A stretch of 5,466 bases of DNA from DATGEP01 sp035310125. Lineage in GTDB: Bacteria; Chloroflexota; Ktedonobacteria; Ktedonobacterales; JADMIN01. Positions 1-4,882 of the stretch are shown here, in pieces; positions within the stretch are counted from its first letter, which is position 1; every line of letters starts with the position of its first letter. The stretch is taken from positions 1-5,466 of the forward strand of contig DATGEP010000284.1 in assembly GCA_035310125.1 (NCBI GenBank), written 5' to 3'. A model generated the notes under the pieces. That model was not told the origin of the DNA, ran no database searches, and was given only the letters and a program-made list of their open reading frames with translations. The position numbers and the translations under genes are program-made.

Positions 1-2
1 TC

Positions 3-371
3 ATCTCGCTTGCGCCGACCACCTCGCGCAGCCTCACCTGGACCGTGACCCCGACTGCCGTTGGGCTCTATACGCTTGCCTTCACTGCGGGCAATGCCAG
101 CCAACAGATCGGCGTCAGCATCGTGAGCGGGAACGGATTCAGTCCCATCCAGCCCCAGACGTTCAACTACGTCGCGATCTTCGTGGGGTTGTTGATTACG
201 CTGGCATGCGTGATGGTGTTCGTGTGGCGGAGGTCGCCACAGCCACAGTCACCCAACACCACCGAGGACATGGGGGCGCGACGGGAGCAACCGCTACCAG
301 CACAACCGGCACAACCGGCATCGGCAGCACCTTCCGTACGCAGTGAAGACGCCAGTCACGTAGCCGTGTAG
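3..371 (+). CDS. C-terminal part of a membrane-anchored surface protein (5' end outside window)
   Basis: The frame is open from base 3, so this is the last 122 residues of a longer protein. A GTG at 45 is an internal codon, not a convincing start, because coding continues upstream. Visible residues 10-42 alternate hydrophobic and polar residues (LTWTV, GLYTLAFTAGNAS, IGVSIVS), as in the last strands of an Ig-like or NEW3-like beta-sandwich. Residues about 55-75 (YVAIFVGLLITLACVMVFVW) form one membrane helix, followed by RR, so the ectodomain lies outside and the tail inside. The tail of about 45 residues is Pro/Gln/Ala-rich, with a short duplicated QPA unit written as a direct repeat near 300-320. 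The function is unknown. The layout suggests a surface adhesin or an anchored enzyme or binding protein whose functional domain lies upstream. No terminator is visible after the stop. Confidence 0.75.
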   Translation: MSLAPTTSRSLTWTVTPTAVGLYTLAFTAGNASQQIGVSIVSGNGFSPIQPQTFNYVAIFVGLLITLACVMVFVWRRSPQPQSPNTTEDMGARREQPLPAQPAQPASAAPSVRSEDASHVAV

Positions 372-558
372 TGTCACGTTTGCATCGCTGCCCAACCTTC
401 CCCAGTGGTACATCCAGCGCCTCTAAAGGAAGCACGCCAAGCGAGCGTTGATTTGGCCTGCCCACTGGTCCGGTAAACACGGTGCGGTCCATGTGTCGCA
501 CACACTGCAGTCGCTGAGCCGTAGGCGCCCGTTTCCGTGGCGATTTTGCTCTACCCCA

Positions 559-602
559 TTCCCTCAGCCGTGCCGCTCGTGTACACTACTGGTGCGAGCG
601 GC
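559..602 (+). promoter_or_regulatory. Candidate promoter inside a perfect 8-bp inverted repeat
   Basis: A -10-like TACACT lies at 582-587 with a weak -35-like TTCCCT 17 bases upstream (559-564). The arms GCCGCTCG (572-579) and CGAGCGGC (595-602) are perfectly complementary and flank the -10 box, and the right arm would cover the transcription start. This is the usual geometry of a repressor operator, but it could also act as an RNA hairpin. It would drive the 364-residue membrane protein. The promoter call alone is weak; the inverted repeat is certain. Confidence 0.35.
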
Positions 603-633
603 GATCCTGGCCGTGCCGCGATGTGGCCGAAGG

Positions 634-660
634 CACATGTGGAAGGCGCATGTGAGGAGG
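634..660 (+). promoter_or_regulatory. Hairpin abutting a strong Shine-Dalgarno
   Basis: CACATGTG (634-641) pairs with CGCATGTG (647-654) over 8 bp including one G-U pair, with a 5-base loop. The next six bases are AGGAGG (655-660), ten bases before the ATG at 671. The SD is outside the stem, so the hairpin may hold the site open or stall ribosome loading. The SD decides the start at 671 over the ATG at 686. Confidence 0.5.
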
Positions 661-670
661 GGGGGGCGCG

Positions 671-1765
671 ATGGGCGAATCGTCAATGGATACCTCGACG
701 GCGACCGCGACGGCGGCAGCCGCGCATTCCAGAACCCGCCTAAATCTGATCGCATTAGGGCTTGCCCTGGCCGGCGCAGGGCTGGTCGCCGCCGCCGTCT
801 GGCTGCCGTGGAGCACTGGCACACCCGTTACCACCACGGGTGAGCAGGCCCAGGCGCTGACGCTCCGCATCAGCGCGGGCGATGTCAGCAGCATCCTCAG
901 CCTCGCTCCGTGGAGTCTGGTGACGACGCTTGGCGTACTGCTCTCCTGCCTGATCTCCATTCGTGGGCCGCGCTTCCTCCGTCTTCTCGCTTGGGGTTGC
1001 TATCTGCTTTGGGTGCTCGCCGCGCTCGGCATCATCACGCCCACGCTGATCACCCTGCTAACCACCAATCCCGTTCAGATACGCCCAGTGCAGGGATTGC
1101 TGCAACTCACGGTGGAGCACTCACTGCGGCCGGCAATGATCCTCACGTACGTTGGTCTCCTGCTGGCTCTGATAGCGGCCGTGCTGGGCCTCATAGGGCT
1201 GCGCGGCTCTCCAGATGAAGGCGCGCAATCGGGTCGAGCGGCCGGCGCGCGCAAGCTGCCCGCTTCGGGTGCGCTCACGCTCAGCGTTGTACTCTTCCTC
1301 ATCGGTCTCTTCGCGATGCCGTGGGCCACAATCAATTGCACGCAGACGCCGCTTTTCCTCGGTCAGTGTACCGGCGTCAACTTCTCCGGCGCCACGGACG
1401 CAGGCATTCGCGCATATGCCACCGAGCTCGATCCCCTCGCCGCGCGTTACGCCATTCCGGTTCTGCTGGCTGGCGGCGCGCTGCTGCTACTGCTCGGTGT
1501 CTGGCGGCGCGACCTCTTCCGCGCGGGCGGCCTCTGGCTGGTGCTCTGGCTGCTGGTCGCGACGGCCTTCGCCGTGCTGGGCGACCTGGGCGCGGGCGCG
1601 CTCATCGCCAATCCAACCGCATATGGCTTGTCTACCGGCAAGTGGTCCGGCGATAGTGGTATCGTCGTCGCCTTCCTGGGATTGCTCGTCGGCTGGGGAG
1701 CCGCGCTCTACCTGGGGATTCTCTCGCTGCGGGCGCGAGGTGACGGTGCCACGAGGACAGCGTAG
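671..1765 (+). CDS. Polytopic membrane protein with two-fold repeat of a 4-helix unit
   Basis: The product has 364 residues and no family I can name. Hydrophobic segments lie at about 25-46, 80-97, 104-130, 155-177, 200-220, 260-279, 286-312 and 329-353, giving eight helices. Basic residues (R21/R23, RGPRFLR 98-104, 178-195, RRDLFR 279-284, C-tail) put both ends in the cytoplasm. The halves resemble each other: each opens with a helix ending in PW (LPW 45-47, MPW 216-218), then a long outside loop, a helix, a short basic turn, a long helix followed by NP (133-134, 314-315), and a last helix ending in L-R-x-R/G. The second outer loop has C223 and C233, a possible disulfide, and SGAT at 239-242. 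The start at 671 is set by AGGAGG ten bases upstream. The function is unknown; it could be a small transporter, a sensor or an envelope protein. It has its own likely promoter and precedes the next gene by 172 bases. Confidence 0.85.
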   Translation: MGESSMDTSTATATAAAAHSRTRLNLIALGLALAGAGLVAAAVWLPWSTGTPVTTTGEQAQALTLRISAGDVSSILSLAPWSLVTTLGVLLSCLISIRGPRFLRLLAWGCYLLWVLAALGIITPTLITLLTTNPVQIRPVQGLLQLTVEHSLRPAMILTYVGLLLALIAAVLGLIGLRGSPDEGAQSGRAAGARKLPASGALTLSVVLFLIGLFAMPWATINCTQTPLFLGQCTGVNFSGATDAGIRAYATELDPLAARYAIPVLLAGGALLLLLGVWRRDLFRAGGLWLVLWLLVATAFAVLGDLGAGALIANPTAYGLSTGKWSGDSGIVVAFLGLLVGWGAALYLGILSLRARGDGATRTA

Positions 1766-1836
1766 ATGGCGAACAGAGCCACTATGAGAAGATTATCATC
1801 AAGCCTTCAACGTTCCTTCAGACAGGCGCCATAGAC

Positions 1837-1842
1837 TACAAT
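1837..1842 (+). promoter_or_regulatory. Possible -10 box (TACAAT) for the ApbE operon
   Basis: TACAAT sits in an AT-richer part of the 172-base gap after the membrane-protein gene, about 95 bases before the next start codon. The region about 17 bases upstream (TTCCTT, near 1813-1818) is a poor -35 match. The call rests on the -10 and on position only. Confidence 0.3.
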
Positions 1843-1891
1843 ACGTCGAGATGCCCTTGTCCGCGAGGCGCGCGCAGATTTCGTAACGGAC

Positions 1892-1913
1892 TGCGCCATA
1901 TGGAGCTGGCGCA
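1892..1913 (+). promoter_or_regulatory. Perfect 7-bp inverted repeat in the 5' leader of the ApbE operon
   Basis: TGCGCCA (1892-1898) and TGGCGCA (1907-1913) are perfectly complementary around an 8-base loop and end about 11 bases before the purine-rich RBS (AAAGGGA, near 1924-1930) of the gene at 1938. It could be an RNA hairpin tuning translation or a protein-binding dyad. There is no T-run, so it is not a terminator. Confidence 0.45.
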
Positions 1914-1937
1914 TCGCGGCACGAAAGGGAAGCGCCT

Positions 1938-2402
1938 ATGCCGCCATATTCGTACGATCCCACGCGGTCGAATGCCACGCCAACACCGACACCAACACCG
2001 CGCACGCCGTATCCATCCAGCAGCTATCCGTATCCATACTCATACGTACCAAACGGCTATTCATACGCACCGAATGCCCACAAAGCGCGGCCCGCCGCGA
2101 AGCCACCCGCAGCACCGCGCATGTCGAAAGCGGAAGCGCTGGCGCTCACGCGCCTTCTCAAGCGCGGCACCGTGGGAGTCGCGCTGGCGGCTTTTCTGGC
2201 GCTGGCGGGACTTGCGGGAGCGCATGCCGTCGGCGCTGCTTCCGCGTCATCTTCATCCACAGAATCGAGCGGTGGTATCAACGGCCAGCAGCCATCCACC
2301 CAGCAGAGTAACCCATTCTTCGGCAGCCAGTCCGGCGGCGGCTCGTTTGGCTCCGATGGTAGTGGCTCGCAAGCACCTATCGCCGGCACGGGCGTCTCCT
2401 GA
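1938..2402 (+). CDS. Pro/Tyr-rich single-pass membrane protein upstream of ApbE
   Basis: The 154-residue product has three low-complexity parts. Residues 1-60 are rich in Pro, Tyr and Ser (PTPTPTP at 15-21, repeated PY/SY around 25-45, then RPAAKPPAAP). Residues 61-76 are a basic amphipathic stretch (MSKAEALALTRLLKRG). Residues 77-98 are one Ala/Leu-rich membrane helix, and 100-154 are Ser/Gly/Gln-rich. The basic residues before the helix predict an inside N-terminus and an outside tail. No catalytic motif, CxxCH or full FMN-binding domain is present. The ATG is preceded by AAAGGGA about 7 bases upstream. The stop lies 30 bases before the ApbE start, so the two are probably co-transcribed. 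It may be an anchor or partner for the flavin transferase, or an envelope protein. Function not recognised. Confidence 0.75.
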   Translation: MPPYSYDPTRSNATPTPTPTPRTPYPSSSYPYPYSYVPNGYSYAPNAHKARPAAKPPAAPRMSKAEALALTRLLKRGTVGVALAAFLALAGLAGAHAVGAASASSSSTESSGGINGQQPSTQQSNPFFGSQSGGGSFGSDGSGSQAPIAGTGVS

Positions 2403-2432
2403 CGGCGATCCAGCCTGGAAAGCGCATGCCAT

Positions 2433-3389
2433 ATGACACCCACATATACTGATCTGCCCGGGCTCGCTCGTATCGAATTTGCCGCGATGGGCACCACCGT
2501 GACGGCGTTGCTGCCCGAACGATGCGAGCACGACGGCGGGGAGGCCGTTCGGGAGCTCTTCGCCGAATGGGAGCGCTCATTGAGCCGCTTCAAGCCGGAG
2601 AGCGAGCTGTCGCGGCTGAACGCGCGAGCGGGCGAGCCGGTCTCCGCTAGCCGGCTGCTGTATTCCGTGCTGGAAACGGCGCTCAAAGCCGCTGACGCCT
2701 CACAAGGCATCTATGACCCGACGCTGCTGGCGCAGATCGTCGCTCTCGGCTACTCCGTCTCGTTCGATACGCTCCCGGCTGATGTGGTGCCACCATCGCA
2801 ATCCGCGATTCCGCTGCCCGGCGGCGGCTGGCGCGCTATCGTGCTCGACCCCGTCACTCGCACCGTTACGCTACCACACGGCATCGGACTCGATTTCGGC
2901 GGTATCGCCAAAGGCATGGCGGTGGATGCCGCGCTTGAGCGGCTCCGCCAGCTTGGGTGCGCTCACGCGCTCATCAACGCGGGAGGTGATCTCGCGGTCC
3001 TGGGTTTGCCGCCGCTGGCGGATGCGTGGCCTATTGCGGCGCCTCTGCGCGATGAGTGGCAGATTGTTCCGCTCGCGCGTGGGGCGCTAGCGACATCAGG
3101 CGTCGCGCGGCGGCGGTGGCGCCAGGGAGGTGTGGAGCGTCACCATTTGCTCGATCCACGCACCGGCCAGCCCGCTTCCGGCGGCTTATGGTCGGTCAGC
3201 GTTGCCGCCGCGACCTGCGCGCAGGCGGAGATAGCCGCCAAGGTCGCGTTTATTCTCGGACCGGAAGCGGGCGCGCGGTTTCTTGGACGGCAGCACCTGG
3301 CAGGGCTTCTCGTTCGCGAAGATAGCCGGCGCATCAGCGTGGGCGACTGGCCTGGATGTGGCGAGAGCGACGAAAACAGCGGCCTCTGA
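2433..3389 (+). CDS. apbE: FAD:protein FMN transferase (ApbE family)
   Basis: ApbE enzymes use FAD and Mg2+ to attach FMN through a phosphoester to a Thr/Ser of a target flavoprotein. The 318-residue product shows the family motifs in order: AMGTTV (18-23), SRFKPESELSRLN (51-63), YDPTLL (94-99), LDFGGIAKGMAVD (153-165), INAGGDL (181-187), ATSGVARRRW (220-229) and HHLLDPRTGQPA (237-248). The C-terminal metal-site helix, often ADALATA, reads AEIAAKV (265-271): Glu replaces Asp and Lys replaces the usual Thr. I recall this AE..AK form from a subgroup of ApbE proteins. Length fits the catalytic domain alone. There is no signal peptide or lipobox, so the enzyme is predicted to be cytoplasmic, unlike the common exported ApbE lipoproteins. 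The ATG has a weak GGAAAG ten bases upstream, and the gene follows its small membrane-protein neighbour by 30 bases. Its target protein is not obvious here. Confidence 0.93.
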   Translation: MTPTYTDLPGLARIEFAAMGTTVTALLPERCEHDGGEAVRELFAEWERSLSRFKPESELSRLNARAGEPVSASRLLYSVLETALKAADASQGIYDPTLLAQIVALGYSVSFDTLPADVVPPSQSAIPLPGGGWRAIVLDPVTRTVTLPHGIGLDFGGIAKGMAVDAALERLRQLGCAHALINAGGDLAVLGLPPLADAWPIAAPLRDEWQIVPLARGALATSGVARRRWRQGGVERHHLLDPRTGQPASGGLWSVSVAAATCAQAEIAAKVAFILGPEAGARFLGRQHLAGLLVREDSRRISVGDWPGCGESDENSGL

Positions 3390-3391
3390 GC

Positions 3392-3407
3392 GCGGCTGCC
3401 CCGCCGC
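3392..3407. other. Short GC hairpin between convergent stops
   Basis: GCGGC (3392-3396) pairs with GCCGC (3403-3407) around a 6-base loop in the 20-base gap between the ApbE stop and the glycosylase stop. There is no T-run on either side. It could contribute to bidirectional termination but is not a standard intrinsic terminator. Confidence 0.25.
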
Positions 3408-3409
3408 AA

Positions 3410-4057
3410 CTATCCGAATAGCGATAACTGCTGCGGAGGAGGCTCGTCGTCTTTCTTGGGATTGGGCTTGCCCACCTTCCCCTCGGCGTGCAGCCGGCGC
3501 GCCTCGGCCAGCGCCGCCGGGATCGCGCGCTTGAAGTCGTCAATGATGGTCTGTTTCAGGTCGGCTTTGTGCAATGCGGCGGCGGGGTGCAGCATCGCGA
3601 GGACGATCCGCCCCTCGATGAGCCTGGCCTGCCCATGAATCTGCATGATGCGAGCGCCGGGAAAAAAGCGCGCCATCGAAAAGCGGCCCAGTGTCACGAT
3701 TACTTTCGGATCAATGGCTTCGATCTGGCGATCCAGATACCCGGCACAGGCGCTCATCTCTTCGGGGAGCGGGTCGCGATTGTCCGGAGGGCGGTGCTTG
3801 ACGACGTTGGTGATATAGGCCGTTGAGCGGTCGAGTCCCGCCAGGGCCAGCAGCTCATTGAGAAACGCGCCCGCCGGTCCAACGAAGGGGCGCCCCAGCC
3901 GGTCCTCATGATAACCCGGCGCCTCGCCGATGAACATCACCTCGGCATGCGGATTTCCTTCGCCGGGCACTCCATTGCGCGTATTCAGGTAGAGATCGCA
4001 CTTCCTGCAATCCCGCACCTCAGCCGCTACACTATCGAGGACTTCCTCCGCCGTCAT
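3410..4057 (-). CDS. Family-4 uracil-DNA glycosylase with beta-clamp motif
   Basis: The enzyme removes uracil from DNA at the start of base excision repair. The 215-residue product has C17-x2-C20, motif GEAPGYHED (44-52), GRPFVGPAGAFLN (55-67), ITNVVKHRPPDNRDP (82-96) and the C-terminal HPAA motif (157-160), all typical of the Fe-S type-4 UDG family. The four expected cluster cysteines are here C17, C20, H88 and C104; His stands where the family usually has Cys (KCRPP). Lys/Pro-rich residues 194-208 form a linker to QQLSLFG, whose QLSLF (210-214) matches the bacterial beta-clamp-binding consensus QL[S/D]LF, so the enzyme likely works at the replication fork. I chose the ATG at 4057 because GAGGAGGG (minus strand, 4063-4070) lies 5 bases upstream. 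The frame stays open to a TTG at 4093, but that start would put the SD inside the gene. It converges on apbE. Confidence 0.93.
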   Translation of the reverse strand: MTAEEVLDSVAAEVRDCRKCDLYLNTRNGVPGEGNPHAEVMFIGEAPGYHEDRLGRPFVGPAGAFLNELLALAGLDRSTAYITNVVKHRPPDNRDPLPEEMSACAGYLDRQIEAIDPKVIVTLGRFSMARFFPGARIMQIHGQARLIEGRIVLAMLHPAAALHKADLKQTIIDDFKRAIPAALAEARRLHAEGKVGKPNPKKDDEPPPQQLSLFG

Positions 4058-4169
4058 GACTGCCCTCCTCATCTGAATCGGATAGTACCGCAATGTCTCG
4101 TATCAGCACCGCCGAAGAACACGATAGCACATCGCGCAACGCCTGGCGCAGCGAGACGGGTAAACACAC

Positions 4170-4207
4170 CAAGCACACCTTTCGCATACAAGCACACCTT
4201 TCCCATA
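4170..4207. repeat. Tandem 19-base direct repeat, two copies
   Basis: Units 4170-4188 and 4189-4207 are directly adjacent and identical at 18 of 19 positions (CAAGCACACCTTTC[G/C]CATA; only 4184 and 4203 differ). They lie between the divergent glycosylase gene and the RiPP-like locus, and end 2 bases before the extended -10 element, covering the -35 region. Nineteen bases is close to two helical turns, so two protein molecules could bind the same face. This is a likely binding site for an activator or repressor. Confidence 0.8.
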
Positions 4208-4209
4208 TC

Positions 4210-4218
4210 TGCTATACT
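4210..4218 (+). promoter_or_regulatory. Extended -10 promoter for the RiPP-like locus
   Basis: TGC-TATACT (4210-4218) is an extended -10 element (TGn followed by a near-consensus hexamer). No good -35 hexamer lies 17 bases upstream (AAGCAC), as is common for extended -10 or activator-dependent promoters. Transcription would start near 4225, leading to AGGAG at 4249-4253 and GTG at 4263. The tandem repeat directly upstream is the likely control site. Confidence 0.6.
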
Positions 4219-4333
4219 AGTTCTTGGCACCATAAACCTCACAACACGAGGAGATGCAGCACGTGAGCGCTAGATAGCGAGCGGGGTCTTATTGATTCTG
4301 TTCGCGCGTACCGATTTGGCCTGGCGCTTGCTA

Positions 4334-4365
4334 GAGCGTTCGTATGGCAAACGCCATATACGCTC
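4334..4365 (+). other. Two-part hairpin in the leader/ORF region
   Basis: GAGCGT (4334-4339) pairs with ACGCTC (4360-4365), and TATGGC (4343-4348) pairs with GCCATA (4353-4358). The internal loop is TCG/T and the apical loop AAAC. That is 12 perfect base pairs in 32 bases. No T-run follows, so it is not a terminator. It may be an RNA element of a long leader, or incidental if the region is decayed coding sequence. Confidence 0.4.
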
Positions 4366-4421
4366 GATCTGTTTCGCTCCTCTCCTGAGGCGGTAGGTAT
4401 TCTCTCACGCCTGGTGATGGG

Positions 4422-4443
4422 GCGCGGCGAAGAAAAGCCGCGC
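4422..4443 (+). other. GC-only 7-bp hairpin
   Basis: GCGCGGC (4422-4428) and GCCGCGC (4437-4443) pair perfectly around an A-rich 8-base loop (GAAGAAAA). It is stable but followed by ACGTGGA, not T residues. It lies about 95 bases upstream of the precursor start. It could shape the transcript or mark an attenuation point. Confidence 0.35.
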
Positions 4444-4537
4444 ACGTGGATGCGGTCGGATCGGGAAACGCCGGCCATAGCCACGGAATACGTCGTTAGA
4501 TCCATCTCTGGTGCGCGCAAGCGTGGAGGACAGCAGC

Positions 4538-4633
4538 ATGAAGAAGACATACTCTCGACCTGAGCTACAAAAACATGGCGCATTGAAGGGCCTCACGTTT
4601 TCTCTGGCCACCTGGCCGCTGATCAAGCGCTAA
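4538..4633 (+). CDS. Lasso-peptide-type RiPP precursor (leader intact, core abnormal)
   Basis: The 31-residue product starts MKKTYSRPELQKHG and ends SLATWPLIKR. Y5, P8, L10, G14 and T20 match the lasso leader signature Y-x2-P-x-L-x3-G-x5-T in exact spacing. With T20 taken as position -2, cleavage would follow F21. GGAGG (4525-4529) lies 8 bases before the ATG. A PqqD-like protein, the component that recognises the YxxPxL motif in lasso systems, is encoded 249 bases downstream. Known lasso cores begin mostly with Gly and carry Asp or Glu at position 7-9 for the ring. Here the 10-residue core begins with Ser and has no acidic residue, so a normal macrolactam cannot form. Options are a precursor truncated by a frameshift (a TTTT run follows the T20 codon), a decayed gene, or a different modification using the same leader. 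The leader identification is strong; the product type is open. Confidence 0.65.
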   Translation: MKKTYSRPELQKHGALKGLTFSLATWPLIKR

Positions 4634-4670
4634 AACGCCGCCCGATAGCGTACACAGCCCGATACCGCCG

Positions 4671-4868
4671 GTGTTCACCCATGTGCAGGGAGCGCGCGGG
4701 TGGATGGTGTTCCCTGTGCGCCATGGCTCGGACGAAAGCGGTGTGTCCATCTGGACGTTTGGCAAGCTCGCCTTCGTTCACCATGTTCGCACTGTTTTTT
4801 TGTCAGGGCGCGACCTCAAGCGTCCGCTCGATTGCGCGCGGTCGTACAGGAGACGTGAGCGCTCGTGA
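4671..4868 (+). pseudogene. Possible remnant of an asparagine-synthetase-like lasso cyclase
   Basis: This 65-codon frame lies where lasso clusters often carry the ring-closing asparagine-synthetase homologue (gene C), between precursor and B1. Its middle reads WMVFPVRHGSDESGVS then GKLAFVHH and later LKRPLD. From memory, the N-terminal glutaminase-like domain of these cyclases has a stretch like M-x4-HRGPDxSGVW, then LGHR and ExQPL. The order H-G-x-D-E-S-G-V, G-x-LA-x2-H, K-x-PL is kept, with small gaps. The catalytic N-terminus and the whole ATP-binding domain (several hundred residues) are absent. No clear SD precedes the GTG at 4671. The stop overlaps the region just before PqqD. A run of seven T (4795-4801) is a plausible indel site. 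The similarity is by eye and could be chance. Confidence 0.3.
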
Positions 4869-4882
4869 AGGAGAGAAGTGCG

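Larger units (their letters stand above)
372..670. other. Intergenic region, 299 bases, with promoter-like dyad and RBS hairpin
   Basis: No protein-like frame is seen here; the short ORFs overlapping it are arginine-rich shadows. The left half holds a weak 5-bp inverted repeat (GTGCG 482-486 with CGCAC 497-501) with no T-run, so it is not a convincing terminator for the upstream gene. The right half holds the promoter/dyad and the hairpin listed separately. Confidence 0.5.
4263..4563 (+). pseudogene. Probable frameshifted ORF at head of the RiPP-like transcript
   Basis: A textbook start is present: AGGAG (4249-4253), 9 bases, then GTG at 4263, about 38 bases after the predicted transcription start. 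Yet this frame stops after four codons (TAG at 4275). The next frame is open from 4267 to the TGA at 4561-4563 but has no ATG, GTG or TTG for its first 50 or so codons. Skipping one base just after the start would join the two into a protein of about 100 residues beginning like MSLDSERGLIDSV and continuing RAYRFGLALARAFVWQTPY, with a charged, Arg-rich C-terminal half. I do not recognise the protein. Its 3' end overlaps the start of the precursor gene by 26 bases, as translationally coupled genes often do. Alternative: chance open frame inside a structured 5' leader. Confidence 0.35.

Noticed and set aside
1215..1787. 190-codon + strand ORF inside the membrane-protein gene
   Set aside because: Arg/Ser-rich out-of-frame shadow; the other frame has clear membrane segments and an SD.
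2057..2710. Long minus-strand ORF of 217 codons
   Set aside because: Antisense to the Pro/Tyr-rich gene and apbE; low-complexity, no motif, explained by GC codon bias of the true genes.
4058..4093. TTG at 4093 as start of the glycosylase
   Set aside because: ATG 4057 has a GAGGAGGG site at proper distance, and that site would lie inside the gene if the TTG were used.
4422..4443. GC hairpin as a terminator before the precursor gene
   Set aside because: No T-run follows the stem.
4795..4801. Seven-T run as an intrinsic terminator
   Set aside because: No stable GC stem lies directly upstream; noted only as a possible indel site.
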